Below, piece after piece: positions 1-8,773 of a DNA stretch of 40,536 bases (positions are counted from its first letter, which is position 1; each line of letters opens with the position of its first letter). The notes beneath the pieces are model-generated. The model was given only the letters and a program-made list of their open reading frames with translations, ran no database searches and was not told the origin of the DNA. The position numbers and the translations under genes were made by a program. This stretch comes from Tissierellia bacterium (GTDB lineage Bacteria > Bacillota > Clostridia > Tissierellales > Sedimentibacteraceae): positions 1-40,536 of the forward strand of contig JAAYPY010000219.1 in NCBI GenBank assembly GCA_012519555.1, read 5' to 3'.

Positions 1-239
1 CTCTATTTTATTACCCTTTATAAGTATAGCTTGGATCATAAACCCTTGCTATACCGTGCTTATGGAACTTACACCTGCATCTTTTTTTGTTCCTTCTAAC
101 TCTGGAAGTTACTTTTGCAATTTACGTATTTGTAAAATTTGCATAATCACTTAATTATTGCAATAAATAAAAGTTAACAGAATAAAATTTATGTTAACCA
201 ATATGTTGATTGTATTACATAACATTTGTCAGGATATAT
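1..239. other. Intergenic region downstream of recA
   Basis: No supportable gene is seen on either strand. The stretch is very AT-rich and holds two GTTAAC words (173-178 and 193-198). In other Clostridia another minus-strand gene often follows recA, so this may be the upstream region of a gene beyond the window edge, but no convincing promoter could be assigned. Confidence 0.4.
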
Positions 240-263
240 AACAGGCACCTCAAGGTGCCTGTT
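240..263 (-). terminator. Hairpin after recA, probable terminator
   Basis: The arms AACAGGCACCT (240-250) and AGGTGCCTGTT (253-263) are perfect complements and can form a GC-rich hairpin 29 bases past the recA stop codon. The expected T-run after the hairpin is poor in the recA direction (TATATATCC), so termination strength is uncertain. No gene lies between it and recA, which makes termination of the recA transcript the most likely role. Confidence 0.6.
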
Positions 264-291
264 ATAAAAAACTTTATAATATCAATATGAC

Positions 292-1323
292 TTAATCACC
301 TTCCGAGGGAGTGTCTTTATCGTCTGATGACAGTTTAATTTCTCCTATGTTGAACTTTTCCAATACTTTCTTTTCTATTTCAGCCATAAGTTCAGAGTTT
401 GATAAAAGAAATTCCTTTGAATTTTCTCTGCCTTGTCCTATTCTTGTATTTTCGTAAGAATACCATGCACCGGCTTTATTTACAACTCCTGCTTCCACTG
501 CCATATCAAGTATGCATCCTTCTCTTGATATGCCTTTGCCGTATATAATATCAAATTCAGCTTGTTTAAAAGGAGGAGCTACCTTATTTTTAACAATCTT
601 AACTCTGGTTCTGTTGCCATAAACATCATCACCCTTTTTTAATGTTTCAATCCTTCTAACGTCCAATCTCATTGAGGCATAGAATTTTAAGGCACGTCCG
701 CCGGTTGTTGTTTCGGGATTGCCAAACATTACACCTATTTTTTCTCGCAGCTGGTTTATAAAAATGGCTACTGTGTTTGATTTGCTTATAGCTCCTGCTA
801 ATTTTCTCAAAGCTTGGGACATTAATCTTGCCTGAAGTCCCATGTGTGAATCTCCCATTTCTCCGTCTATTTCGGCTTTTGGCACTAAGGCAGCTACCGA
901 GTCAACGACTAATATATCTATAGCACCGCTTCTGACTAATGCTTCAGCTATTTCAAGAGCTTGCTCCCCGGTATCGGGCTGCGAAATAATAAGCTCTTCA
1001 ACCTTTACACCTAAATTCTTGGCATAGGCAGGGTCAAGCGCATGCTCTGCGTCAATGAAAGCAGCTATTCCTCCCATTTTCTGTGCTTCTGCTACTATAT
1101 GTAATGCAACGGTTGTTTTGCCCGAGGACTCGGGCCCAAATATTTCAATGATTCTTCCTTTTGGTACTCCTCCTATTCCGGTTGCAATATCAAGAGGCAG
1201 CGCACCGGTTGGTATGGCTTCTATATTTAATTTTGCATTCTCTCCAAGTTTCATTATAGAACCTTTACCGAATTGTTTTTCAATTTGAGCAATGGCAAGC
1301 TCAAGTGCTTTATCTTTTTCCAT
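292..1323 (-). CDS. recA: Recombinase RecA
   Basis: RecA is the ATP-dependent strand-exchange protein of homologous recombination and the co-protease that triggers LexA cleavage. The 343-residue protein has the Walker A motif GPESSGKT, the [11 protein letters not shown] stretch of the DNA-binding L2 region and an acidic C-terminus ([12 protein letters not shown]), all typical of bacterial RecA. I placed the start at 1323 ([10 protein letters not shown]) because AAGGAG lies 6 bases upstream. The open frame extends 21 codons further, but that extension covers the LexA box and lies downstream of the promoter, so it is not family-like. The gene is last in the minus-strand block, after pgsA, with its own SOS-type promoter. 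Confidence 0.98.
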   Translation of the reverse strand: MEKDKALELAIAQIEKQFGKGSIMKLGENAKLNIEAIPTGALPLDIATGIGGVPKGRIIEIFGPESSGKTTVALHIVAEAQKMGGIAAFIDAEHALDPAYAKNLGVKVEELIISQPDTGEQALEIAEALVRSGAIDILVVDSVAALVPKAEIDGEMGDSHMGLQARLMSQALRKLAGAISKSNTVAIFINQLREKIGVMFGNPETTTGGRALKFYASMRLDVRRIETLKKGDDVYGNRTRVKIVKNKVAPPFKQAEFDIIYGKGISREGCILDMAVEAGVVNKAGAWYSYENTRIGQGRENSKEFLLSNSELMAEIEKKVLEKFNIGEIKLSSDDKDTPSEGD

Positions 1324-1338
1324 ATCCGACTCCTTATA

Positions 1339-1350
1339 GAACATTCGTTC
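1339..1350 (-). promoter_or_regulatory. LexA (SOS) operator of recA
   Basis: GAACGAATGTTC on the minus strand matches the Gram-positive LexA/DinR core GAAC-N4-GTTC exactly. It lies 7 bases past the -10 box, over the expected transcription start of recA, where a bound repressor would block initiation. The match is seen directly; SOS regulation is inferred from the known family. Confidence 0.85.
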
Positions 1351-1357
1351 ACTTTCG

Positions 1358-1386
1358 ATTATACATGAAATAATATGCCTTGTCAA
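1358..1386 (-). promoter_or_regulatory. Sigma-A promoter of recA
   Basis: A consensus TTGACA (-35, 1381-1386) and TATAAT (-10, 1358-1363) are separated by 17 bases. It sits in the 69-base gap between the pgsA stop and recA. The LexA box follows immediately. Confidence 0.9.
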
Positions 1387-1392
1387 ACGATT

Positions 1393-1956
1393 TTAATTTT
1401 TTATTACATCAATATTATCATAAATATATACAGCTCCTGAGGTTATGGTCAGCAATAGGGTTATAGCCGTCAAAGGTGCTATCAAAGGACCTGTAAAACC
1501 AAAATAACCTGTATGATTCAATAAAACAACTATAATTAACAGCATTTGAAAGACTGTTTTTATTTTCCCCCATGCATTAGCAGCAATAGTGACACCTTTT
1601 GAAGCAGCTAATGTTCTGAATCCTGAAACTAAAAATTCCCTTGATATGATTACTACGACAACCCATGCACTTAAATAATCAATCTCTACAAATGCAATAA
1701 ATGCTGATGCTGTCAAAAGCTTATCCGCAAGAGGATCCATAAATTTTCCGAAATCAGTAACTAATTTATCTCTTCTTGCGATGTGTCCGTCAATTGCATC
1801 AGTAACAGCTGCGCCTGCAAAAATTAGCAGAGGCAGAAACTTAAAAAATCCTCCGCTTATGTATAAGAATAATAGAAAGAAAGGGATTAAAAGTACTCTT
1901 ATAACCGTAAGCTTGTTTGGTAAATTTAGGCTCTTAAACCAATTAATAATCTTCAT
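1393..1956 (-). CDS. pgsA: CDP-diacylglycerol--glycerol-3-phosphate 3-phosphatidyltransferase
   Basis: PgsA makes phosphatidylglycerol phosphate, the committed step to phosphatidylglycerol, in the cytoplasmic membrane. The 187-residue protein carries the CDP-alcohol phosphotransferase signature DG-x2-AR-x8-G-x3-D-x3-D (DGHIARRDKLVTDFG then FMDPLADK, around residues 54-79) and several hydrophobic segments. Length is normal for the family. Its start overlaps the 3' end of rimO by 14 bases, with GGAG 9 bases upstream, which suggests translational coupling. A family paralogue using another alcohol acceptor cannot be excluded, but the rimO-pgsA-recA context supports PgsA. Confidence 0.93.
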   Translation of the reverse strand: MKIINWFKSLNLPNKLTVIRVLLIPFFLLFLYISGGFFKFLPLLIFAGAAVTDAIDGHIARRDKLVTDFGKFMDPLADKLLTASAFIAFVEIDYLSAWVVVVIISREFLVSGFRTLAASKGVTIAANAWGKIKTVFQMLLIIVVLLNHTGYFGFTGPLIAPLTAITLLLTITSGAVYIYDNIDVIKN

Positions 1957-3280
1957 AATCTACATCTCCTATCAAATCATATTCTAATGCGTCATTAATC
2001 CTAACTTTGTAAATGCTGCCTAAGGTTAATTCTTCTTCTGATGTAACATAAACACATCCGTCAATTTCAATCGAATCCATGTAGCTTCTGCCAACATAGA
2101 CATTTCCTGCATCCTTCTCTTCAATTATAACATCATAGGTCTTGCCGATTTTCAACAAATTGTTTTGATAAGATATCCCTTGTTGAATTTCCATTAACTC
2201 ATTTAGTCTTTGTTCTTTTATATCTTCTTCTATTTGCCCCGACAGCTTGTAGGCCGGAGTATGCTCCTCTCTTGAATATTTGAAAACTCCCACTCGGTCA
2301 AGCCTGTATTCTTTCAAAAAATTCTTTAATTCTTCATGCTCATCCCAAGTTTCACCGGGAAAGCCTGTTATTAGGGATGTGCGTATAACTGCATCTTTTA
2401 CTTCCCTCCGAATTTTTTGTATAAGAGATGTAATTTGTTCTTTGCTTGTCTTTCTGTTCATTCTTTTTAAAATATTGTCGTTGATATGCTGCATTGGAAT
2501 ATCAAAATATTTAAGAAGTTTTTTATTATTTATAAATTCACTTATAAGCTCATCATAAATATCTTCCGGATATAAATAATGAATTCTAATCCACTGAATA
2601 CTTTCTATTTCAGATATCTTTTGAATAAGCTCATGGAGTTTTTTCTTACCGTATATATCAATTCCATATTTGCTGGTGTCTTGTGCAATAATTATTATCT
2701 CTTTTGCTCCCTTGCCGGCAAGGAGCTTGGCTTCCTCAACCACATTTTCGATTTTACGGCTTTTATATGGCCCTCTAAGCTTTGGAATAACACAATAGGT
2801 ACAATTATTGCTGCACCCTTCAGCTATTTTTAAATAGGAAACCCAAGCTTCAGTCAAAGTATTTCTTGGAAGCTCCTTGTCAATATTTAGTTCGGATTCT
2901 GTATCTATTAGTAATTCCCTATTATTTTCGTATTCTTCTATGTATTGGTCAATTCTTTCAAAACATGAGGTACCAATGATGATGTCAATTTCAGGTATTT
3001 CTTTTGCCAGCTCTTCCCCGAATCTTTGCGATAAGCATCCGGTGACAATTATTTTCGCATTTTTGTTTATCTCGTTTTTTAAATCTGCTGCATATAGTAT
3101 TGCATTTACTGATTCCTGCTGTGCATCATTTATGAATGAGCATGTGTTTATTATGATGTAATCTGCCTTGTCTGCATAATCTGTAATCTTGTATCCTTTT
3201 TTTGTAAGTATGCCCAGCATATTTTCCGAATCAACAAGATTTTTTGAGCATCCCAATGAATGCATATATATTTTTTTCAT
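1943..3280 (-). CDS. rimO: Ribosomal protein uS12 methylthiotransferase RimO
   Basis: RimO is a radical-SAM enzyme that methylthiolates an aspartate of ribosomal protein S12. The 445-residue protein has the UPF0004 N-terminal domain with HSLGCSKNLVDSE (the LVDSE form favours RimO over MiaB), INTCSFI and VTGCLSQ supplying the second cluster's cysteines. The radical-SAM motif is CSNNCTYC near residue 155, and a TRAM-like domain is at the C-terminus. It follows ftsK by only 7 bases. Its AGGGA ribosome site is about 12 bases from the ATG, inside the last codons of ftsK, so translation is probably coupled. Confidence 0.95.
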   Translation of the reverse strand: MKKIYMHSLGCSKNLVDSENMLGILTKKGYKITDYADKADYIIINTCSFINDAQQESVNAILYAADLKNEINKNAKIIVTGCLSQRFGEELAKEIPEIDIIIGTSCFERIDQYIEEYENNRELLIDTESELNIDKELPRNTLTEAWVSYLKIAEGCSNNCTYCVIPKLRGPYKSRKIENVVEEAKLLAGKGAKEIIIIAQDTSKYGIDIYGKKKLHELIQKISEIESIQWIRIHYLYPEDIYDELISEFINNKKLLKYFDIPMQHINDNILKRMNRKTSKEQITSLIQKIRREVKDAVIRTSLITGFPGETWDEHEELKNFLKEYRLDRVGVFKYSREEHTPAYKLSGQIEEDIKEQRLNELMEIQQGISYQNNLLKIGKTYDVIIEEKDAGNVYVGRSYMDSIEIDGCVYVTSEEELTLGSIYKVRINDALEYDLIGDVDYEDY

Positions 3281-3287
3281 TTATTTA

Positions 3288-5615
3288 TTAATTCCCTCTC
3301 ATTTGGTCTAATTCTTCTTTTGTAACAAGGACTTTTCTTGGTTTGCTTCCCTCATGTCCCCCTACGATGCCTCTTTCCTCCAATTGATCAATAATTCGCG
3401 CAGCTCTTGAATAGCCTACTCTGAATTTTCTTTGAATATAGGATACTGATGCTTGACCATCATTTACCACCGTTTCAATTGCCTGCTCCAAGTATTCATC
3501 AACTTCTTCGCTAGAAGTCTGGTTTTCTATTTCTTTGATAATTTCATTTTCTTTGTCAGCCTTTACTTCGATTCGCTGCTCCTTAATAAAGTCAACCACA
3601 CGTTTTATTTCATCATCTGATATGAACGTTCCTTGTATTCTTACCGGCTTCGGAAGGCCAATGGGGTGATAAAGCATATCTCCTTTGCCTAAAAGTTTTT
3701 CTGCTCCTCCCGTATCTAAAATGGTTCTTGAATCTATATGAGATGATACGGCAAAAGCAATACGAGAAGGAATATTAGCTTTAATAACACCTGTAATAAC
3801 ATCAACGGAAGGTCTTTGCGTGGCAATTACTAAGTGCATGCCGCAAGCTCTTGCAAGTTGAGCAATACGAGTTATATATTCTTCCACCTCAGCTGAAGCT
3901 ACAGTCATCAAGTCTGCCAACTCATCTATTATTATTACAATTTTTGGCATCCTTTCCTTGTTTTCTTTTGTCATTCTTTTATTGTAGGAATCTATTTCTC
4001 TAACACCGTTTTGTGCAAAAATTTTGTATCGGTTTGTCATTTCCATTACTGCCCAGTTTAGGGCATTTGCTGCCTTCCTGGGGTCTGTTACAACAGGTAT
4101 CAATAAATGAGGAATACCATTGTAGATGCTAAGCTCAACAACTTTCGGGTCTATTAGTATCAGCTTCACTTCATCCGGTTTTGCTTTAAATAAAATACTC
4201 ATTATAAGTGAATTTATGCATACGCTTTTACCGGAGCCTGTAGCACCCGCTATTAACAAGTGAGGCATCTTATCAATATGTGCAATTATATTTTTGCCTG
4301 CAATATCCTTTCCGAGTGCAAAAGGAAGGTTTGTTGCAGCAGTTTTATACTCTCTTGATTCAATTATACTCCTCAAATATACGCTTGTTTTTGCTCTGTT
4401 GGGTACTTCTATTCCAATTGCGGCTTTACCGGGTATTGGTGCTTCCATTCGTATTTCCGAAGTTGCAAGGGCCAATGCTATATCATTTGACAAGGCTGTT
4501 ATACGGCTTACTTTTATTCCGGGTGAAGGTTGTATTTCATACCTGGTAATAGTGGGACCCTTATTTATTTGAAGTATGTTGCAAGGTATATTAAAGCTGT
4601 TTAATGTTTCAATAAGCTTTTCTCCGTCCCTTTTTAAATCTTCCTTATCACCTCTTACCTGTTGGGGCAGCGGATCTAAAAGTTTGATGGATGGCAGTTT
4701 GTAATTGTCTGTTTTGTTATCTGTAATGGTAATAATGTCATCTGTAATCTCTTTTTTTTCAAATTTTTCTTTTGATTCTTTATTTAGTTCAGTTTTTGAA
4801 GGCTCAGTCTTATTTTCTGTTTTTGGTATGTCTTCGATTTTCAACTGAGTGATTTCAGTTTTTTTATTCTCTTGGGCAGGACTCATATAATCATAAATTT
4901 GTATATTTTCATCTTGCTGCCTTTTGGAAGATGCTTCCTTTTTAGTCTTGCTTTCATCCTCTTCAGTAAATATAAATTTAGATAAGGCGTTAATAATTTT
5001 CTTTATATATTTTGTAATTAGTTTAATAATACCTATTATGCTTTGATTTGTAAGAAGGACAATGGATGAAAATATAAGTGCTCCCAATGCTATGTATGTA
5101 CCGTTCTTTCCAATGAGCTTAACAAATATAAATGTGATTATATTTCCTGTAACACCTCCTCCTTTATTTAGTATTCCAAGGTCAGAGGATGTTTTAACCA
5201 ATTCCTGAAAGTCTTGACTTGCATCCATAAGAGCATACACTTCCGGATCAGATACTGCCCTGTAGATGATTAAACATAGAAAAAAACCAATAATTGCAGC
5301 TATTTGATTATTATCATTCAATATTATTATATTTAAAAGTCTCAGAACTCCTAAAGCTAATATAAAATAAGGCAATACTTCAGAGCCTGCCCCGAATGCT
5401 GAATGAGTAAACAGATTTATACTTCTGCCTATTATTCCTGTCTGAGCTTCCTTTGTGGTTACAACAATCATGAACACAGCAAAAGATACTAGAAAAATAC
5501 CCGTTATTTCTTTTGTTAAGATACTTTTAGCTGATGCTTTGGTGCTTGTACTCTTTTTGCTTACACTAACTTTTTTTGTTGGTTTATTTGTTTTCTTAGT
5601 GGATGTTTTAGCCAT
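3288..5615 (-). CDS. ftsK: DNA translocase FtsK/SpoIIIE
   Basis: This is a membrane-anchored ATP-driven DNA pump that clears chromosomes from the septum; in endospore formers the homologue SpoIIIE fills the forespore. The 775-residue protein has a Lys/Thr/Ser-rich N-terminus, about four membrane spans within roughly residues 30-205, a charged Lys/Glu linker, then the RecA-like motor. The motor shows GATGSGKS (Walker A, about residue 455), LILIDPK (Walker B) and ATQRPSVDVITG. A C-terminal winged-helix gamma domain (QRKFRVGYSRAARIIDQLEE) would read polar DNA sequences. Sequence alone does not separate the vegetative FtsK-like role from the sporulation SpoIIIE role. Confidence 0.95.
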   Translation of the reverse strand: MAKTSTKKTNKPTKKVSVSKKSTSTKASAKSILTKEITGIFLVSFAVFMIVVTTKEAQTGIIGRSINLFTHSAFGAGSEVLPYFILALGVLRLLNIIILNDNNQIAAIIGFFLCLIIYRAVSDPEVYALMDASQDFQELVKTSSDLGILNKGGGVTGNIITFIFVKLIGKNGTYIALGALIFSSIVLLTNQSIIGIIKLITKYIKKIINALSKFIFTEEDESKTKKEASSKRQQDENIQIYDYMSPAQENKKTEITQLKIEDIPKTENKTEPSKTELNKESKEKFEKKEITDDIITITDNKTDNYKLPSIKLLDPLPQQVRGDKEDLKRDGEKLIETLNSFNIPCNILQINKGPTITRYEIQPSPGIKVSRITALSNDIALALATSEIRMEAPIPGKAAIGIEVPNRAKTSVYLRSIIESREYKTAATNLPFALGKDIAGKNIIAHIDKMPHLLIAGATGSGKSVCINSLIMSILFKAKPDEVKLILIDPKVVELSIYNGIPHLLIPVVTDPRKAANALNWAVMEMTNRYKIFAQNGVREIDSYNKRMTKENKERMPKIVIIIDELADLMTVASAEVEEYITRIAQLARACGMHLVIATQRPSVDVITGVIKANIPSRIAFAVSSHIDSRTILDTGGAEKLLGKGDMLYHPIGLPKPVRIQGTFISDDEIKRVVDFIKEQRIEVKADKENEIIKEIENQTSSEEVDEYLEQAIETVVNDGQASVSYIQRKFRVGYSRAARIIDQLEERGIVGGHEGSKPRKVLVTKEELDQMRGN

Positions 5616-5650
5616 TTAAAGCATTTTCCCCCTATTTCTTTGTAAATTTA

Positions 5651-5680
5651 ATTATATCATAGCATGTGAGCATTCCGCAA
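5651..5680 (-). promoter_or_regulatory. Probable sigma-A promoter of ftsK
   Basis: TTGCGG (5675-5680) and TATAAT (5651-5656) are 18 bases apart on the minus strand, giving a leader of about 30 bases before ftsK. The -10 is consensus and the -35 moderate. Confidence 0.6.
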
Positions 5681-5701
5681 TGATAATTTACCTAAATCCA
5701 T

Positions 5702-5720
5702 CATAGGGGGCGAAGCTATG
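5702..5720. repeat. Short REP-like inverted repeat between tepA and ftsK
   Basis: CATAG (5702-5706) and CTATG (5716-5720) flank a GC-rich loop (GGGGCGAAG), followed by CAATGACAAT. The composition resembles the small palindromic repeats scattered through clostridial intergenic regions. It lies 9 bases past the tepA stop and could end that transcript, but there is no T-run. Confidence 0.35.
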
Positions 5721-5729
5721 CAATGACAA

Positions 5730-6530
5730 TTACATCTTATCAATAAGTTCCCTAAGTTTTTTCATTGCTTTGCTGAATCCGCCGATTTCGTCTATAAGTC
5801 CTATTTTTACAACTTCTTCTGCATTTAAAACTGTTCCCACATCATTTGCTATTTCGTCGGTATCATACATGTATTCTAAAAGTGCCTGTCTATCAACATT
5901 TGAGTTCATTACAATGAAGTTGGTAATCCTTTCCTGCATTTTTTGAAAATATCTGAAGGTCTGAGGCACTCCTATTACTAATCCGCTGGTTCGTATGGGA
6001 TGAATAGTCATTGTTCCGGTAGGTGCTATGAAAGAATATTCCGCCGAAACTGCCAAGGCTGTTCCAATGCTGTGCCCTCCTCCCAATACAATGGAAACCG
6101 TAGGCTTAGTAATACTTGCCACTAATTCAGAAATAGCTAAACCCGCTTCTACATCTCCTCCCATAGTATTTAACAATATAAGCACTCCTTTTATCTGAGG
6201 GTCCATTTCAGCTCCTATAAGCAAAGGTATTATGTGCTCATATTTTGTTGTTTTGCTTTGAGGAGGCAATGAAGTATGCCCTTCAATTTCTCCGATTATG
6301 CTAATGAAACAAATATCTTTTACAGGCTCTACCTGAGTGACGCTTCCAACCTGTTTAACATTTTCTATAGGTTGGCTGCTGTCTTCATTGTCATTTGGTG
6401 TACCGCTGAATATAAAAGGATTTATTGGCTCCTTTGTGGATTGTGTTTGTTTATTGTTTCTTTGTCCATCCATATCGTTGAAAGGTAGCTGTGTTGTTTG
6501 TTGCGGGATATTAAGGTTATTGTTTTTCAT
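5730..6530 (-). CDS. tepA: ClpP-like serine protease TepA
   Basis: TepA is a ClpP/crotonase-fold peptidase linked in Bacillus subtilis to protein export and spore outgrowth; its precise substrates are poorly defined. The first about 70 of 266 residues are polar, Gln/Asn/Thr-rich and probably disordered. The catalytic core has IIGEIEGH, TKYEHIIP, NTMGGDVEAGLA, the nucleophile Ser154 in GGGHSIG and His177 in TMTIHPIR. GGAGG lies 4-5 bases before the ATG. The gene sits in its usual place before ftsK. Its leader carries a terminator-like hairpin only about 12 bases from the start codon (separate entry). Confidence 0.9.
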   Translation of the reverse strand: MKNNNLNIPQQTTQLPFNDMDGQRNNKQTQSTKEPINPFIFSGTPNDNEDSSQPIENVKQVGSVTQVEPVKDICFISIIGEIEGHTSLPPQSKTTKYEHIIPLLIGAEMDPQIKGVLILLNTMGGDVEAGLAISELVASITKPTVSIVLGGGHSIGTALAVSAEYSFIAPTGTMTIHPIRTSGLVIGVPQTFRYFQKMQERITNFIVMNSNVDRQALLEYMYDTDEIANDVGTVLNAEEVVKIGLIDEIGGFSKAMKKLRELIDKM

Positions 6531-6535
6531 TATTC

Positions 6536-6578
6536 CTCCATTAAAAAATAATCAGGTATTCCTGATTATTCTTTGGAG
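6536..6578 (-). promoter_or_regulatory. tepA leader: terminator-like hairpin that can mask the ribosome site
   Basis: On the minus strand AATAATCAGG (6561-6570) and CCTGATTATT (6547-6556) form a perfect 10-bp stem with a 4-base loop, followed by a T-run (6543-6548 overlapping the stem end). This is a good intrinsic terminator for the ylmC-side transcript, yet it lies directly before tepA. In addition CTCCA (6574-6578) can pair with TGGAG (6536-6540), which contains the tepA ribosome binding site. The folds are seen; conditional control of tepA is inference. Confidence 0.6.
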
Positions 6579-6631
6579 TTTTATAAATTTTATACATAAT
6601 TAATATATGTACTATATTCAGTTGAATGTCT

Positions 6632-6743
6632 TGAGAACGAAGTCTCCTTCACCAAAACATTTACTCCCTTTGGTCGTATGTTTTGGGAAATCGTTGCGAA
6701 TGACCTACCAGCCATTTATCAGAAAAAAGACTCTGATAAATGG
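6632..6743. repeat. Palindrome-rich intergenic element
   Basis: Three inverted repeats follow each other in the 226-base gap between ylmC and tepA. They are GAGA/TCTC (6633-6636, 6643-6646), CCAAAACAT/ATGTTTTGG (6652-6660, 6678-6686) and a perfect 12-bp stem CCATTTATCAGA/TCTGATAAATGG (6712-6723, 6732-6743). The modular build resembles the REP/MITE-like elements of clostridial genomes. There is no open frame and no transposase. Confidence 0.45.
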
Positions 6744-6756
6744 GGTTAGGGCATCT

Positions 6757-6990
6757 TTATTCATTTTCAATGATAATCATGTCGTTTCCAATTTTTTTGA
6801 TGCTTTTCCACAGAATTTCTTTTCTTTTTGGTTCTTTGAAAAATGCAAAAGGTGAGTTGCTTCCTGAAATAAAACTGATTATTTCACCTGTTTTTTCATC
6901 TATAACCAAGTCACAGTCACCGAAAATCCCCAGATTTTCCCCAGTGTCCACATTAATAATTTCTTTGCTGTATAATTCGCTTAGCTTCAT
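6757..6990 (-). CDS. YlmC/YmxH family PRC-barrel protein
   Basis: This is a 77-residue small protein of the PRC-barrel fold, as in YlmC/YmxH of Bacillus, a family associated with sporulating Firmicutes but without a firm molecular function. The pattern MKLSELYSKEIINVDTGENLG, then a barrel with DCDLVIDEKTG and a C-terminal KEILWKSIKKIGNDMIIIE, is the usual order for the family, in which the last part reads I-x-KIG-D-I-I/L. GGGGGG lies about 7 bases before the ATG. It sits between dut and tepA, as in many Clostridia. There is no signal peptide and it is probably cytosolic. Confidence 0.85.
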   Translation of the reverse strand: MKLSELYSKEIINVDTGENLGIFGDCDLVIDEKTGEIISFISGSNSPFAFFKEPKRKEILWKSIKKIGNDMIIIENE

Positions 6991-7038
6991 TTATATTCCC
7001 CCCTATAATCTACAACTATTACTCAGCTTATTATTATA

Positions 7039-7473
7039 TCAATGAATTCCTGTATGTCCGAAACCTCCCTGCCCTCTTTCTGTTTCGTTTAGCTCTTCAA
7101 CTAATTCAAATTTCACTTGCTCGTGCTTCATTATTACCATTTGAGCAATTCTATCTCCGCTGTTTATGGTAAAATTCTCGCTTCCTAAGTTTATTAATAT
7201 TACCTTTATTTCCCCTCTGTAATCAGAATCGATGGTTCCGATACCGTTTACAAGACTTATGCCGTGCTTGATTGCTAAACCGCTTCTTGCCCTGATTTGT
7301 GCTTCGTAACCTTCAGGAATTTCAATAAATAAACCTGTTGGAATCAATACTCTTTCCATTGGTTTTAATATTAATGGTTCATCAAGATAGGCCTGGAGAT
7401 CTACTCCCGCAGAGCCCTTTGTTTCGTAATCAGGTAATTTAAAGGGATTGCTTTTTACTAGTTTAATTTTCAT
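7039..7473 (-). CDS. dut: Deoxyuridine 5'-triphosphate nucleotidohydrolase
   Basis: dUTPase hydrolyses dUTP to dUMP, keeping uracil out of DNA and feeding dTMP synthesis. The 144-residue protein carries the five trimeric dUTPase motifs in order: [33 protein letters not shown] and the flexible C-terminal [10 protein letters not shown] arm. Length is typical for homotrimeric enzymes. It overlaps the upstream M16 peptidase gene by 11 bases, with GGAG about 7 bases before the ATG, so the two are probably cotranscribed and coupled. Confidence 0.97.
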   Translation of the reverse strand: MKIKLVKSNPFKLPDYETKGSAGVDLQAYLDEPLILKPMERVLIPTGLFIEIPEGYEAQIRARSGLAIKHGISLVNGIGTIDSDYRGEIKVILINLGSENFTINSGDRIAQMVIMKHEQVKFELVEELNETERGQGGFGHTGIH

Positions 7474-8743
7474 ATTTTTCTCCTAATACTTTATTAATTT
7501 TATCCTCAATATCAGAATGAATATTTAAATTTCCCGTAAAAGTAATACTCAGGTTCTCAATTTTAAACAAGTCTTTAGCAACATTTAATACATCCTCTAT
7601 TTCAACTTTATTGATAGCTTCTATTATTTCATCCGGATATAAAATTTCATTATATAAAAGCTCTCTTCTGCCGATGGCCGACATTCTGCTTGATGTACTC
7701 TCGAGGCTTAAAATATAATTACCTTTTATCTGTTGTTTAGCTCTCATGAATTCTTCTTCCGTAATATTCCCGTTTTTTATGCTTGACATCTCTGTTAATA
7801 TTGTCCTTAAAGCGTCTTCAACCTGTTCGTAACTCATACCTGCATAAATGCTGAAAATACCAGTATCGGAATAATTTGATACAAATGAATATATAGAATA
7901 AACCAGACCCTTTTTCTCTCTTACTTCCTGGAAGATTCTTGAGCTCATTGTGCCGCCGAATAAATTATTTAACACCAACAAGGAATGGTAGTTTTTATCG
8001 TGTCTTCCAAATGTTTTGTTGCCTATACACATGTGAAGCTGTTCTAAATCTTTGTTAATACCTACTACCTTCCTTTGATAATTTGATTCGGTATGTATTT
8101 TTTTTACTTCCTTATTCACCCAAGCCTTGAATTGTTCCTCTATCTGCTCTATAAATTCTTCCTCATCAAAACTACCGGCGATTGAGATTACCGTATTTGA
8201 TGGAGAATAATTTTCATACATATAGCTTTTTACTTTATCTTTGGTAAAAGTTTTCAGATTCTTTTCGGTTCCAAGAATATTGTAGGCCATAGGACTTTCA
8301 TTAAATATGATTTCAGATAATTTATCATGTACAATATCCTCAGGCGAATCTTCATACATTTTTATTTCTTCTATAACAACAGATATTTCTTTATCTATTT
8401 CCTCCTGTGAAAATACAGAGTTGAAAAACATATCTGAAAGTATATCGACTGCTTCTTTAATGTTTTCATCCAATACTTTAACGTAAAAGCAGGTGCATTC
8501 CTTGCTTGTAAAGGCATTAATCTGACCGCCTATACTGTCAATTTCCTCTGCAATTTCGTTTGCTTTTCTATTTTTTGTTCCTTTAAAAAGCATATGTTCT
8601 ATAAAGTGCGATAATCCGTTTGTTTCATCATTTTCGTTATTTGAGCCTACATTTACCCATATACCGATGGATGCAGACCTTACATAATCAATTTTTTCCA
8701 TTACTATTCTGATTCCGTTATCTAATGTGTGCTTTTTTATCAT
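7463..8743 (-). CDS. M16 family zinc metallopeptidase (YmxG/MlpA-like)
   Basis: A 426-residue pitrilysin-type peptidase related to the mitochondrial processing peptidase beta subunit. The inverted zinc motif HXXEH is present as HFIEH (near residue 46), with a downstream acidic region typical of the third ligand. The C-terminal half holds the second, non-catalytic M16 repeat with [17 protein letters not shown] sequence ([13 protein letters not shown]). There is no signal peptide, so action is cytosolic. GGAGG is about 4 bases before the ATG. The pnp-M16-dut order is usual in Firmicutes. The substrate is unknown. Confidence 0.93.
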   Translation of the reverse strand: MIKKHTLDNGIRIVMEKIDYVRSASIGIWVNVGSNNENDETNGLSHFIEHMLFKGTKNRKANEIAEEIDSIGGQINAFTSKECTCFYVKVLDENIKEAVDILSDMFFNSVFSQEEIDKEISVVIEEIKMYEDSPEDIVHDKLSEIIFNESPMAYNILGTEKNLKTFTKDKVKSYMYENYSPSNTVISIAGSFDEEEFIEQIEEQFKAWVNKEVKKIHTESNYQRKVVGINKDLEQLHMCIGNKTFGRHDKNYHSLLVLNNLFGGTMSSRIFQEVREKKGLVYSIYSFVSNYSDTGIFSIYAGMSYEQVEDALRTILTEMSSIKNGNITEEEFMRAKQQIKGNYILSLESTSSRMSAIGRRELLYNEILYPDEIIEAINKVEIEDVLNVAKDLFKIENLSITFTGNLNIHSDIEDKINKVLGEKYEN

Positions 8744-8773
8744 TTTTCCTCCGGTTAAACTTTTCCATGCAGT

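Noticed and set aside
173-198. Two GTTAAC words as a repressor operator
   Set aside because: Short AT-rich palindromes are common in such sequence, and no downstream gene is visible to support regulation.
1324-1386. N-terminal extension of RecA by 21 codons
   Set aside because: The extension overlaps the promoter and LexA box, and the ATG at 1323 has an ideal ribosome site and matches the family start.
6632-6743. CRISPR array or tRNA-like structure
   Set aside because: The palindromes differ from one another, there is no regular repeat-spacer pattern, and no cloverleaf can be drawn.
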